Below, piece by piece: positions 1 through 12,700 of a stretch of 64,000 bases of DNA. The translations under genes and the position numbers were made by a program. Within the stretch, counting starts at the first letter, position 1, and every line of letters begins with the position of its first letter. A model generated the notes under the pieces. That model saw nothing but the letters and a program-made list of their open reading frames with translations, ran no database searches and was not told the origin of the DNA. Origin of the DNA: Phytophthora hibernalis (Eukaryota > Oomycota > Peronosporomycetes > Peronosporales > Peronosporaceae); NCBI GenBank assembly GCA_012656075.1, contig JAAKBF010000101.1:1-64000 (forward strand). Direction: 5' to 3'.

Positions 1-226
1 CGATGGCTACACTGTTGTTACCCCGGCACTGGCAACCGACACAGAGGGCCACATCATCATGAAGACCTCATTATCATTTTCCCAAGCGCGAGTGTCGCGT
101 CAACAGCGGCACCTCATAATCAATACAATTGTTGGTGCTGGAGAATTGGCGGTGCTGCCGCAGGGCAGCCCTATGAGGACAGAACAAGTAGGAGTTGGAA
201 CAGAATAACTGCTTGTCTAATTGAAA

Positions 227-916
227 TTACTTCTGTCGCGCACCTCCCTGCGGCCAGCGGCTTGCTGTTCGGGGCGGAGTACGGGCTCGAGTGGGCAAAG
301 GCTGTAGCGTCAAAGTAGTAAAAGTAAGTTTGTTTTTGTTCTTCACTTGGGTTGTAGGAAGATTCACGACTGAGTATAGAATCTGGGCGGCGGCTCCGCG
401 CCGAGCACGCCCATATGCATGACAACGTTCGGGTTCCTCACCCGGCGCCCTGGGGGCGCCCTCCATTCTGCAACATGACACCCCGCCGCTCTGGAAGCTC
501 TCGTCGCGTTCCAAGCGGCCGTGTCTTCCGTCCTCGATCATCCTTCGGCTCCTCCGGGTGTGACGTGCTGGCTCCTCCGCCACTTGCCGAATGAGCACGG
601 CACATCTGCACCATCTTTCGAGACGCCCATCACCCTTGGTACCACTCTTCGGGTACAACTTATGCCTGATACGGCTCAACAGTCGCAGCGTCCTGGAACG
701 CTTAGCCTGACCTCCTGGCACGTCAGGCTTCCGCCAGTGGACATCCTCCCCGACCACCACCTTGCCGTCCTCGGCAAGCCTGAAGATCGCGTAGGAGCCG
801 CACAACGACCTGTCCTTTCTCGTTGCAGTCTTCAGACGGGCTGTTTTGAGCTGGTGTTGCGTGACCGAGCTCCGTACTGATGGCCTCCTTGTAGTACTCA
901 ACTTCTTTCGAGCCAT
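227..916 (-). pseudogene. unassigned basic ORF, downstream part of a decayed retroelement
   Basis: A 229-codon open frame rich in Arg, Lys and Ser. I do not recognise a catalytic domain. A stretch around residues 41-60 (GSYAIFRLAEDGKVVVGEDV) looks like a folded beta-rich segment, followed by a basic region and a low-complexity tail. It lies downstream, on the same strand, of a gag-like region and a hydrophobic ORF, so it is probably the 3' part of the same broken element. It could equally be an unrelated relic. Confidence 0.3.
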
Positions 917-958
917 CCGATCGCAAGTGTTCCAATCTTGACCCTCCTGTTGAGAACG

Positions 959-1376
959 CTAGATAGCGTTCGTTTGCACGCAACCTGAAGCACCTTGGAC
1001 GATGACTCCAGGCGCAATTGGCTGCAGCTTGCCGTCACCGTCGCCCAGGCGCCATCCGTGCGTAAGTAAGCCCACACCGACCACAATCTCACCGGCTAGT
1101 AGCCTCCACGTCACCCAGCCCAGCACCAAATTCAAGGTGCCAAAGGTGACCACCAGGATTACCACTCCGGTAGTGCCGCAAAGCACAAACTCCACTAGGT
1201 CGTACACAGCCATTGTCACATGATAGACCGAGTAGGAGGATACAGCAGATTACTTGCGCCACAGCGACGCACTGACGCCAGACGGCATTCACAGCTTCCA
1301 CCCCGGCTCGCCCGTAGTGGACAAACGAGCGTCCCATGTGTAGTACCAAATCCGGCAAGAAGTCACAGAAAGTCAC
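959..1376 (-). pseudogene. hydrophobic (membrane-segment) ORF pieces in two overlapping frames
   Basis: Two overlapping minus-strand frames carry long hydrophobic runs, for example VVILVVTFGTLNLVLGWV in the 959-1219 frame and VAQVICCILLLGLSC in the 1089-1376 frame. Each would make one or two membrane helices. A further minus-strand frame (1373-1609) continues the coding-like sequence upstream, suggesting one protein broken by frameshifts. No known family recognised. Position downstream of a gag region invites comparison with an envelope-like ORF, but no envelope motif is visible. Confidence 0.28.
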
Positions 1377-1864
1377 GTGAAACGCCTTCCACCAGAAACG
1401 GAGCGCCCGGTCATAGCGCGTCCGTATTCCGAGTCGTTCTCAAGCATCACTTGCACCTGTACCACTAACAGCGCGTTCCTCCGCGCATGCGCGTTAGAGG
1501 GTTCCTTCAGTCGCCACACCTCACTGCTGCCAAGCACTCCTCGGTATCGCGCGAAGAACTCGCACCACATTCCTACATTCAATCGCAGCACTCGCCAGAT
1601 TTTGACCATGACTGTTCAAACCACGTAGTGCAGTATATAGTTGACATCACCGTTTCCGGGAGCGGAGGTGCCGATACGTAGACGAGAGAGGGGTGGGCCC
1701 CAGATCGCAGGTGGACACGCCATAATAGAAATCCGTTCCAAGAGGGAGCCATTCGTAAGATGCATACGCGTAGTTGAACATCCAGCCTTAGTACACCGTC
1801 CGTCAAGGAGGCTATCATCGTCGAATCACAGGGAGTAGGTCTCGGTCCATTGCAGAATCGTTCC

Positions 1865-2386
1865 TTATTCAATCCGAACCCACCTAATGGGGAAGAAACA
1901 AGTGGTTCGTCCAGTCCAGTTCCATTTCCGGAAGTCGCGGTTGGCACGCTTGGCTTCTTCCGGTGTGGCTAGAGTGTCTCGGTGCCACGGCATGCACTGC
2001 TCTGATGTGGACTGCAGACGCGGGGACGACTCGCATATCTTCCTTAGCGTTTCCACATTAGCTTCCAGCAGCTTAGTTATTTCCTCGAGCGCTAGTTCCT
2101 TCAGCTGCTCAGCGTTCTTCTTCATACGCAATTTTAGTTCGACCTCGTCCTGCGGATATAGCCGCTCCTCGAACTCTTTGTCGAACTCCTCCTTCTCCTT
2201 ACCCACAGCGCACGTCATAATTCCTTCCAGAGCATCCAGCTCCTTAGGAGCGAGTAATCGAGCATGCGGCAGAGAGGCCCCTCCTCCAATCATGTTATCC
2301 AGCTCGCAATCCAGTGGGACTTCCTCGGCGAGCTTCTTCACTTTGTCCAAAGCGTGCACGGTAGCGTCTGTAGTCACGCTCCCCAC
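1865..2386 (-). pseudogene. retroelement polyprotein segment, charged helical region
   Basis: A 173-codon frame dominated by Glu/Lys-rich helix, with EFDKEFEERLYPQDEVELKL around residues 68-87 followed by KKNAEQLKELALEEITKLLE, then a segment ending EEAKRANRDFRKWNWTGR. It resembles linker regions I associate with oomycete retroelement polyproteins; this is recollection, not a search result. No protease, reverse transcriptase or integrase signature is visible in this frame. The 2387-3143 interval upstream has no frame over 60 codons on the minus strand, only short shifted pieces such as one containing TLFTYCLWDF. Confidence 0.38.
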
Positions 2387-3143
2387 GTTACCCGTTCTGG
2401 TACTATGCGGAGCGTCTCCAGCGCGTTGCGCAACTGGTTCGCTTCATCAGTTTCATCCGGTGTCTCGAGTTCCAAGCGAGAGGTCCGACCCATCGGAGAC
2501 TTTGTATGCTTCGCGACCTCCACGGCCGCGATGTATTGCTCAAAACCTACTCCATTAGTCGATTTGGAATCGTGAGAAATCCCAAAGGCAATACGTGAAG
2601 AGTGTTTTTCCTTTGTCGTCAGAGCGCACCGTTACGCTAAAGTCCGTGTAAACGTCCTCTGTCTCGACAAGGGTTTCTATGCAGTACCCTTCTTCCAAAG
2701 CTTGCAATGTTCTCATGTACACTGTCGAGCTGTTGCTCTCAACGTGACCTTCACGCGCAACACTCGTTTCTTCGACGGGCTTAAAGTTCTCGTTCTCCTC
2801 CGCATGTAATTTTTCGGGTATATGTGCGGTAGAGCTCGCTAGTTGTGCTGTTCGGCGCCATCTCCAGCGAAGTGTTCTTCATGTAAATTCAAATTTCTCC
2901 ATGCATTTTTGTCTTCGACTTCCTTTCGGGCCATGGCTTATGTCGGCGCAGAGTAGCTGTCCTGCGCGACGCCTTCCCGACCAGTTCGTCGATAGTCGTA
3001 TCCCTCCTTCGCTTCTTCCAAAGTAGTTTCCGTTATTTCGACATCACCGATGCCATCGTGGCCTTACCAGCGTGTCCCATAGTTCCTCCAGTCTCATCAA
3101 GCGTTCCTCGATTGGCTTCTGAGCGTTCCCTCCTCCGTGTCGT

Positions 3144-5489
3144 TCAAGTGACAAGAGGAAGGAGCGATGCAACTCCGTTCCCCTTTCTCCTGCCACCGTT
3201 TATGTTGGGTCTGAGCGGGACGGTGCGCAGGTACCACGGCACTCCTCGCGCGGCAAACTGATTCGGCGCACCCCGACTAGGACAGTGAGCGACAATAAGG
3301 TCGCATTCTCCACACAAAAAGCACGCACGGTTGCTTCTCCGTTGATTTCCCGTTTTCCCGTAGCTTTGCCTTTGTGGTTGCAAACGAAGCCTCGTGTATT
3401 CTTCAGGTATCATGACCACTCTCCTGGCAGTTTTCACATGGAGCGTGGTTCTGTCGGCAATTAATCGGACTACACCAGTTCGTGACAGCGTCCACATAGC
3501 ACTTGACGTTCCTGCGTGTATAAATTAGGACCCGGCCGGATACCTCCACTCTTAGGTACCCGTGGGGTTGGAGCGTTGAGAGAGGCGGGCCGTTCTGGGT
3601 CTCAGTAGCGTCGTATGTTACAGCAACGTACACAGGATGTACAGGAGATCCCGGCGAGAGAGGAGGTGGCTGCCTTGGCTGAGTCAATAAGCTCTAAGTC
3701 TGTTCCATCATATTCATCATTCTCTGTATCAGCGTTCTCTGTGTTGGACTTCTTTGCAACCATCCGCAAAGTCAGCATCATTCTCCACTGGCAGATGCAT
3801 ATGCTTGTACAGCAGTATAGCCGCAGCCTGAGAAATAGAGTTCGCCATAGAAGCACTCAGGACAGTTGTCCATTCGCTGTTCCTAAGGTCATTCAAGAAG
3901 TACTGATAACGCATCTGCGGGTCATCGCAATGAGCCGCCTCACATAGACTCGAAATTAGATCAGCCCACACTTCTGCTGATAGCCGCGAGAACGTTTCGT
4001 AGACTTTAGGCGCTCAATTATTTGCGACGGCGTTTGGAATATGAACAGGTTGTGGAACCGAGTTCTCAGTATTTCAAAGTTGCTGATCTGCGAGTACGTC
4101 CACCACTCTTCTCCGATCTTTCCCTTCAGACACCCACGAAACGCATTCAGACGCAGATACTCCTATCACCCAACGGTGAGCGTTCGAACGATTCCCAGAA
4201 GGCGCTAGCCTTTTCCACAGTTGAGGAATCAGAGTAAAACGGCGGTACCATCCGGACAGCGTTCTTGATATGAGAGGGCATACCTATGAATACGGTCTGC
4301 GTTGTAGCTCCCTTCTCCATCGAGATTCGTTGCTTGGTGAGGGTATGAGTTACTTTTACCAGTTGCTGGAGCTTGAAGCTTCGGAGCGGCAGTGTTTTTC
4401 GAAGGCTCTCCTGGTAGAGTAGTCGAGGTAAGCCATATGCGTACTCCATGTAGGAATAGACGTCGGTCCGTCCGAGTCTCCAAAAGGCTGGTTGTACTGT
4501 CTAGTGTGCTCATATCCAGTATATCTGTGCGTTCCACCAATCGAGAACCCACCATATGAAGCAATAGCCGCCCGTATACGCCTTTGAGTTGTAGGTGTGA
4601 GTAGATCACAGGCGTAGGTGGCACACCATAGCCGACCCATCCCGGCAGCGTAGGTTGAGGTGGGACCATTGCCATCGAAACACCTGAAGGCAATTGAAGT
4701 GTAGTTTGTCCACCCCACTGATACCCATGAGTTTGAGGCGGAGGCGTGGCCACGGGAGGAACGCTTTGCCAGAACCATTCACCGATTGGGGTCTGAACAC
4801 GTTGCGCTGTAGGAGGACCAGGCAATACACTCACGTACTGTTGTCCCGGCAAACCTGGCATACTCAAGCTCTGACTGAACAGCCCACCAGTTCTAGGAAC
4901 TGCAGGGAACCCCTAATTTTGGCTTGACATCGCCATCGGGATCTGGCTCGGCGCTATAGTCGGAGGCTGACCCTGTCTCCCTGTCGGAGATCCAATCCAA
5001 ACCACTGTCTCCGGCACGCCAGTGGTAGATGTCACATGAGAAGCGGGAGTCACAGTTGCCGGAACGCTCATCGTAGCCTGTGGTTGAGCAATAGGAGCTG
5101 ATCTCGACCTTGCGAATACGGGAACACAAGGAGGCTGGATCACTCCACCTTTAGCACGATTGATGTAGGCGACAGACCCTTGCATCACATTTTGTACAGC
5201 TCCGAGTCCTTATTGCGTCAAAGTTGACCGCGAGGGATTTGTCAAAGGGGCTCGTGAAGCGGGCGGCACACCAGCACCGGTTTTAGTCGGAACTTCCCTC
5301 AATGCTGCTCCACCCATTTGCGTCTGATTGACCTATCCGGGTTGCTGCGCAACGCTTCTTGTAGGTCTCTCCCTCCGTGTCAGATGCCATGGAGTCCTCA
5401 CGAGTCGGCTTCTTTGCGGTAGGACCTCCTGCTGCGGAAGTGCCGCCGCGCTTGGTCGCCTTCTTCTTTCCCTTACGCGCCTCCGTCAC
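3144..5489 (-). pseudogene. retrotransposon gag, multiply frameshifted
   Basis: Read on the minus strand from 5489, the pieces give a Lys/Thr-rich start, a long Pro/Gln/Thr-rich region (about 5190-4400), then a Retrotrans_gag-type capsid region (about 4250-3640) with LRLNAFRGCLKGKIGEEWW and later EVWADLISSLCEAAHCDDPQ. Near the end come two cysteine clusters, CYVDAVTNWCSPINC and CFLCGECDLIVAHC. The second has the spacing of a CCHC zinc knuckle, but Leu stands where the third ligand His should be. Stops and frame changes occur every few hundred bases, so the gene is dead as written. Order and motifs fit a Ty3/gypsy-like element; no reverse transcriptase follows. Confidence 0.6.
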
Positions 5490-6077
5490 AGTGGCACTGG
5501 TGATAGGGCACGCCTGGTCGTGCGTAGCGGGGGAGGGTCAGACACGCGCCGCGCGGAGGTCGCCGTCCAAGGCTCTTCCCATCGGTCACGTCCACGACGA
5601 CCTCCTCTTAGGCTGGGGGCTCGCTATCCGACGGGGCAGTCTGGGCTCTGGACGATGGCGATGACGGCGTGCTGGCTGGATCTGAGCTCCACGAGTGATC
5701 ATGGTAGTAGGTATGGAGGAACCCCTCTTTCTTGCTCTTCTTCTTCAAGAGAAAAGGAGGCTTGGGACACCGATATGTACCGGTATACCGGTAGTGTAAT
5801 TTCATGTGGAAAACATAATTCCCTTGCCTTCGCCCTTGGGTCACTGACGCTAACGATTATTTCAAGCCAATCAGCATCGAATAAAGTTTAAAATTGATGA
5901 AAAGGTTTTCAAAGTTGGCTCTTTCCATCATCTGCAAGCATCAGCCGGTGAGAACAATGGCGGCCTCGAAGGTGCGTCGATTTGCTTCTCTCCGCGGACG
6001 CTGACGTCCTCTCCATCCACCACAGCAGCGACACATCCACTAACTCTTCGCCACTGACTGTCGCTCTACCTGCCGCA
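5490..6077. other. intergenic stretch between retroelement and gene island
   Basis: No convincing gene. It holds a 16-bp perfect palindrome, TACCGGTATACCGGTA, at 5778-5793. The last 100 bases are probably the promoter and 5' UTR of the coiled-coil gene that follows. Open frames here are short and have repetitive, non-protein-like composition. Confidence 0.5.
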
Positions 6078-6581
6078 ATGACTGGTGGACGTCCGCAGAC
6101 TCTGGACCAAGTAAGCACGGACCTCAACGTATGAAACACTCGCAGCTCCGTCGTCTGCTCACGTGGCAACAAACAACTCACGCCTCCGCCCTTTCTTCCT
6201 CTGCAGAACGTCGTGAGCCGCATGGACGCTGTGGAAAAGCGACTGGCGGTCGAGGCCAAGTTGGTGTACAGTCCCGTGGGCGGCGCCGACCTGCGCGAGT
6301 ACCAGACGCAGCTGCTGCTCAAGCTGCGCGCTATTCGAGGTGCGTCTACTGGGAAGATGCTACAGTAGGTGCTTTATGCTGACGTTCGTTCCTCCGTTGG
6401 TCTTGCTGCTGCAGACACGATGGAGAAGGAGGGGTCGTCCCTGGACCAGCTGCGCAAGGAGCGCGACGAGGCCCGCACCGAGCGCGACGCTCTGCAGAAG
6501 CAGGTGAACAAGCTCAACTACCGCGTGCAGCACCTGAAGCAGCACGTGCCAGTGCCTTCACCTGTCGACATGACGCTCTAG
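6078..6581 (+). CDS. small coiled-coil protein, three exons
   Basis: Three exons join in frame: 6078-6110 (MTGGRPQTLDQ), 6207-6339 and 6415-6581, with introns 6111-6206 (GTAAGC...CAG) and 6340-6414 (GTGCGT...CAG). The product is about 110 residues. It is almost wholly alpha-helical with heptad spacing, including DAVEKRLAVEAKLVYSPVGG, REYQTQLLLKLRAIRD and a C-terminal helix ending KQVNKLNYRVQHLKQHV. No enzyme motif, signal peptide or membrane helix is seen. The start was chosen because it is the only ATG that splices into the downstream coil. I do not recognise the family; the C-terminal helix suggests a dimeric scaffold or complex subunit. It lies only 126 bp upstream of the UBR ligase, on the same strand. 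Confidence 0.72.
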
Positions 6582-6670
6582 AGTGGGAACACCATATCTC
6601 CCTCTTTACCACAATACCTCCTTATCCCGATATCAGGTTAGCCAATCTTCCATCTGCCTCTCTTTTCTGC

Positions 6671-6687
6671 GCTCACTTGCAGTTCGT
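6671..6687 (+). promoter_or_regulatory. possible oomycete initiator (Inr-like) for the UBR ligase
   Basis: GCTCACTTGCAGTTCGT lies 20-37 bases before the ATG. It partly matches the oomycete initiator plus flanking region consensus (GCTCATTYYNCAWTTTT). The match is imperfect. Confidence 0.35.
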
Positions 6688-6707
6688 CCTCGTCCCTGCC
6701 AAAGCCG

Positions 6708-9700
6708 ATGGCCAAGTCGGGAGAAGCCGAGCGCGTGCTGCAGCTCCACGGCGACGTCTGCGCGGCCTCCAAGGCGTCCCCAGGCTCCTCGTCCCTCGAG
6801 GCGCAGCTCTCAGCGCTCTGCAGCGCCACAGGCGCCTCCCACGACGAGCAGCCGCTGGTCCGCGCCTTCCTGGCCGCTTCTTGCACCTCGCAGACGCTCG
6901 TGACGCGGCGTCTGCTGGCCGATCCGGCGCTCGAGCGCTTCCCGAGCCTCCTGCAGTTCTTCCTGCGCGTCCTCATGGCGACCCACGCCCAGTCGCACGC
7001 CCAGAGGGCTGAGAGCGCGGTCCCCAGCTGCTCGTACAGCGAGAACGCGACCCACAACTGCGTGGTCCACCTCCAGGAGGACAATTCCGAGGCTGCGCGA
7101 CCCGTTTCCGTTGACTTCCAGCTGCCCGAGGCCTTCCACGCGTGTCTGGCCGCCCAGTACGGCAGCGTCCAGCGCCTCAAGTGCGAGGAAGTGTGGCACG
7201 GAGACCACATGGCCTATAGGTGCCGCACGTGCGGGCTCTCGGACTCGAGTTGCATGTGTCTGGCCTGCTTCGACCCGGACGAGCATGAGGGCCACGACTT
7301 CCGCGTCTACCGCTGCTCGTCGGGCGGCTGCTGCGACTGCGGCGATCCACTGGCCTGGAAGCCGCAGGGCTTCTGCAAGAAACACAGCGCCAACAGAGAC
7401 AGAGCAGGTCAGGAACAGGAGCAGAGCAGCAGGATGGACATGCATCCGCAGGAGCAGCAGCTAGTGCACCTGCTCGTTCGACGGGCGATGAGCTTTTGTG
7501 TGGACGTGCTGAGAGAAGTGCATCTGGCCTGCTTGAGACCGCACGCCAGTGAAAACCCAGACCCGTTCTATCCTAGACGAGCGCTGCCCAGGACGGGACT
7601 GCTGCGGTCGGCCTTGCCGTCGACGGTGAAGATCCATGTGGACAGGTTGCAGCAGACGCTCGCATGGCTGCAGATGCTGTCCATGAGTTGTCTGTACTAT
7701 CGCAATGTGATATCCGGAATGTTCTTTGAGGAGCTTCCGGCCGAGTTTCACCTGGATGCGTCGCCAACGCAGACGACGAACGCTTCGAGTTCTGCCACGC
7801 AAACAGCAGAAGACGGTCCGGTTGATGCGGCTACTACTAGCAGTGGATCGGAAGCGGACGAGGTGGAAGAAGGATGTATCAATCACGGCCCGTTGCTGAT
7901 GCTGGATGTTTTCCTGAAGGCAGGCGTGTTGCTGCCGGTTGAAACGTGCGACGTGCTTGGCGTTTTGTACCTGAAGCTGTTGTTTGACCAGTCGTTCAAG
8001 CAAAAGTACACTTGCCACTTTGTGGAGTGGTATCCATACTTCATCGAGCTGTACCTGTCCGCGAGCGATGAAAACAACGACGACGGGATGCGGAATCTCT
8101 CGCGATTTATTGACCGGCTATTCTGTCAACTCTTTCACAGCAATGCCCAATTGCGTGAGCTGGAAACCGTTTTCGCATCCATGCGACCTACGTTTAACCC
8201 AAACGAGGCGCACGGAGTTCGGCGGCGCCGGCGGCGACGACGTAATGGTCTCCTGGTTTTGAGAGCGAATCAACATCCCCGTCCTGTGTTGAGTGGCTCA
8301 TGGTGTTTTTGCTGAAGAAGCTCAACAATTTATTCCGAAGTACTATGCGGCTAATGACTATCCTCCCGCAGCCACTCATAGATGGAACTTCTACTACAGA
8401 CATGAATGGGAGTAGCACATCTACGGTGGGGATTGGAACTGTGCCGGAGGCGCCACCTGTATTGCGGACTGTTCAAGCTGTGGATTGCGGGCGCAACGTG
8501 TTCAAGAAACGAATATATGCCCGATTATGCTCAGATCTACGAACGCTACTTGTACATCCACAGATAGCGGCTGAGGTATTATTGCGATCATTCCGTTGTA
8601 TTGGCGGTGATGACTGCGCATTGCATGAATCATCTGTGTATGCGCAGCTGATGGAGACTTTCCAGTTGCTTCAGCAAATGGATCTGCAGACTCGCCACGT
8701 TCACAGGCATATCGAGTACGAGTCCCAGAACTGGACGTTTGCGTTTGTAGCAGACTATGAACTCAAGCTTCTGCTGAGTGCGTTTCTTACAGGTATCCCA
8801 GCATGTTTTTCTCGTGAAGTTTGGCAGAGTATCACTACAGGCGATAACATTTGGAATCAAGGCTCTACGGGAGTCATTACGGGTGGTACACCGCTGAATC
8901 CGTTGGAGGCTGACTCATTCCGACCCATTGCGCTTGCTCGAGCGATTTTGCAACCTGTGAGAGCATCTTTAAGTCAGTGGGCAGCTCGCAATGGACGACC
9001 AGAGTTTCCAGCCGAAGCCACAGAGTTACCTACTGACCCTGGTGAAGCTGCGGCTGAAACGGAGGTAATTACGAGTTTACAGTTGGAGAAATATTATCAG
9101 CAGGGAGCGTTGGCTATCGGGGCGCGAGCGCAAAAAGCTTTCACTTTCCGCTACATCATATGTATGCAGCTTTGATTCATGCTCTATGCGGTGTGGTGCG
9201 TCCACAAACGTTGAACGACTGGTGTGAGTTGCTGGGCATGGGGTCTACCGATGGAGAAAGATGCAAAGACCTGGCATTTTGGTACAGTACGTTGGACCAC
9301 CCACTCCGCGTGCTTCTCTTCTCAAGAGAGATTAAATGTGGTCTTTGGGTGAGAAATGGTGGGGTAATGCTACAGCAGCTCATCCACTATCACTCAAAAC
9401 ACTGGCGGTACTTTGGCCTCCATTCTGACTTGTTCCTGTGTCAGCTCGGGGCTAGCCTTCTTCCACACGGAAGTTTCACGCGTCTCTTCTTCCACCAGCT
9501 GCCGTTTGCGCTTCGGAATTCATCCGTGTTTGGATTGAGCTCTCTGACGGATGCTAATACCGAAGGCATTGCTACTTCAGTCCGCGCTGATCGCAGCCGC
9601 AAGTTGCGCCAAGAGCTGGATGTAGTGGAAGAAGCTTTACGTCTTTTCTTGCAACTTGTGCTAGCTCCAGTTAAGATCGCTTCTGCAAGTTCACCTGAGA

Positions 9701-12700
9701 CGACAGCTGTATGGCTCCTTGAGCGTGAGATCATGCATTGGTTAACGCTAGGTCCTTTCACGCGTAGTGAGGTGATAATGCGTACAGATATGAAGCTGGT
9801 GGAGCGGATAAAGCAGCTTCCAGCTCACGAGTGGGCTGAGTTAGAAGAGGAGGAGATTCTAACCCACGTGCTGGAACGTGTTGGTGCATATGACGACCCG
9901 GCTGGCAGCAGCAACGGCACTCGTACTTCTCGAAGTGGCAGTCTGCCAGGCTATGGGCTCAAGATGAGTGGGTCGTGGAAATTAAAATCTGAGCTCTGGA
10001 CGCAAGTATCCCCGCTGTTTGAGTGCTTTACGCCATCTGAGGCGCAGCAATGCGAACAGAATATCCGCAAGAATCTTCCCAAATCCCCACAAGTGACCAA
10101 GACAATGCTACAACGGCGCCAATTGTCTTGCCAATGTTGCCTCCTCGTGCACAACACGAACGAGTGAACGGTGTAGACATGCACGTGGTACTCGCTGATA
10201 CGATGCTGAACTCGTCATATATGGCTAGTATTCTATTTGTCGTTCTTGAGAACTGCAAGCGCAAAGCAACTGCAGATCACTCGAAGCAGCAAGGGAAAGC
10301 GATGAGCAAGAGACCTCTAGCTCGGCCACAAACGAGAATTTGTTGCTTTCTGCGTTGCACTGTCTGTACGTGGCAGTCGAATTGTTGCCAAAGCAGCCCC
10401 AAGAGCAGCAGCTGTCACTGACACTGTCGGACTCAAACGAGAACGATAGCATGAGGGAAAGCCTCGACGACATTGCTGAGTGCTTTGCTGAAGAGAGCAG
10501 CCTATTCGTCAAACTTTGCAAAGAAATACAGTTGAAAGGCCCCGAAACTCAACACGATCAATCAAGCCCTGATCGTGCTGAGGGGGAAGAAATACCTTCT
10601 AGCCTATTGTCGTTGTTGCTGTTCTTTACTGAACACAAACACTCAATGGAGGACTCCCGGCCAGTGGTGAACCTTATCCTGCAATCGATACGCAATAAAT
10701 CGGTATCCTGTGCGGCGTATTTGGATGACGTGAAGCGCAAGCACCTGGATGCTAAGTCCACGGAAATGGAGAGCGATGGTTCTAGTCCAGATAGCTCTAG
10801 TCGAGTCACCACTGTCAACGAAACCCCAAAACTCACAGCAAAAGAGATGATGCGGAAGCGGCAACAACAAATACTAGAGAAGATGCGATCACAGCAGATG
10901 CAATTTCTGTCCGCTAATGGTGACTCAATTGACGACGAAGGAAATGAAAATACGCGCGATAATGCTGGAGGCCATACCGCGGATATGTATTCAGATAGCG
11001 AAAGCTACGTCGAATCAATGGGATCCGAAGAGGATGTGGAAGAGGATCACGAAGAAGAGGAAGATGAGTGGGGATTTCCGACTGGGCAGGTAGATGTGCG
11101 CCTGTATCTGGATCATGTTTCTTCAGCAATCGCCCAGATGCGGGATAAACAGCGGAAAACTCAAGACCGAAGGCGGCGACGGAGACGAAATACTAGAAGC
11201 TCGTCAATCACCGCAGAATATGACGAAAGGAACCGTTCAGCTTCTATAAGCTACGACTACGCATCATTAGATGAACAATCCACTCAAGCTGAAGAATGCG
11301 GCCTTTGTCGTTTGCCGTGCGATCCGCGTTCCCGCGAATCGACTTTTGGTTTTGTGGGCATGATCCTACCGACCAACATGCCGCAGAAAATCGAAAAAGT
11401 TCTTGGATTGCTTCAAGCTCGAATGGACGTCCTGTTGTCTCGTCGCGATTACCTTCACTGCGCGTGCTGAAACCAGGAACTACCGATGAAATGCGTATGC
11501 AGCTTGCGGACTCGGTAATCTGGAGCTGCGGCCATGCTATCCACCACTCGTGCTTAAAGGCATATCTGATGTCGCTGTGGAAGCAAAAGCACAGTCGTGG
11601 TGAAACGACTAGTGGAGAGGACCGGCTGCTCAGTGAGCGCGACATGGAATTTGTGTGCCCGATCTGTCGTCGACTCTCCAATTGCCTGGTTCCTCGTGTT
11701 TCACTGGGGAGCTCCAACAACGAGCATCAATCAGTGAGTTTCTGGGAACAGAATTTGGATCCGAAGAGGAAGAAGAGGAAAAGAGGGACGATGGTCAGGA
11801 CCCTTTGGCTTTCCTTCAGTGGCTTGACACTCAGATGAGTTTTCGTGATGATTCTCCTGTGGTCAAGCGGCGGCGCTCACGGACGCAATCCAGCTTACGA
11901 TTGAGGCGACGTTTGCTGTCATCGACATCGAAATCATCCTTATCGCCTGGGTCACGGTCCTCAGGAGGATCTATGGCGTCTCATGGCGAGAACGACGGAG
12001 CCGAGCAAGATGTTAGCATCGAGCGTGAGATTGGGGCCTTCTGTCACGAAATTGTTTTACGCACTGTACGCGCGCAGCTGTACCTACCAACGCTGCTCAC
12101 AAGCTCAATTCACGACGAAGGTGGTTTGGACCTGGAAATGCAGCAGCTTAGCTCGGAGTGCGGTGCACAAACACCTGCGTGGCAATTGCTGCTGCACTGC
12201 CTTGAGGTGCAGTTGCGTGTGGTGGCGCGTGAGAAAACGCTGTTGCAGACTGATGTCATTGACTCATTGAAGCTTTGTTCGATGCGCCAGCTTGCGGGCA
12301 TTGCAGCGGCTGCGGTGGCGTTCTCTACCCCAAGCTCACTAGCCTGGACCGTGGTCGAGGCACCTGCCGATAAGCAGTTCGAGAGCGTTATGACGCGACT
12401 CAACGGGCTTATCTTTGGGCAGCAAGTGCTGTTTGAAGAAGACGAAAACACTTGCAGTGCCAATTGGAGTATTCGCGATCAGCTGCAGATGGGGGATACC
12501 GAGGACACTACGGATGCAGCGCTAGTGGGCACGCCTATATTGTGTCATCCTAAACTATTGACGTGTTTCGCGATGCGCATGATGTGGCGACAGAGTATAG
12601 CAACGCCCAACGTGGATGTTGCCGCGGACCAGCTTCTCACGGAAGCCTTCTTCTCTGCACGCGTACTCGTCACGGCTCAGATACTGCAATCGCTAGCCTA

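Noticed and set aside
1887..2558. 223-codon plus-strand ORF
   Set aside because: Ser-rich shadow of the charged helical minus-strand frame at 1865-2386.
5328..5891. 187-codon plus-strand ORF
   Set aside because: Antisense to the gag start region; Ser/Arg/Leu-rich with no domain.
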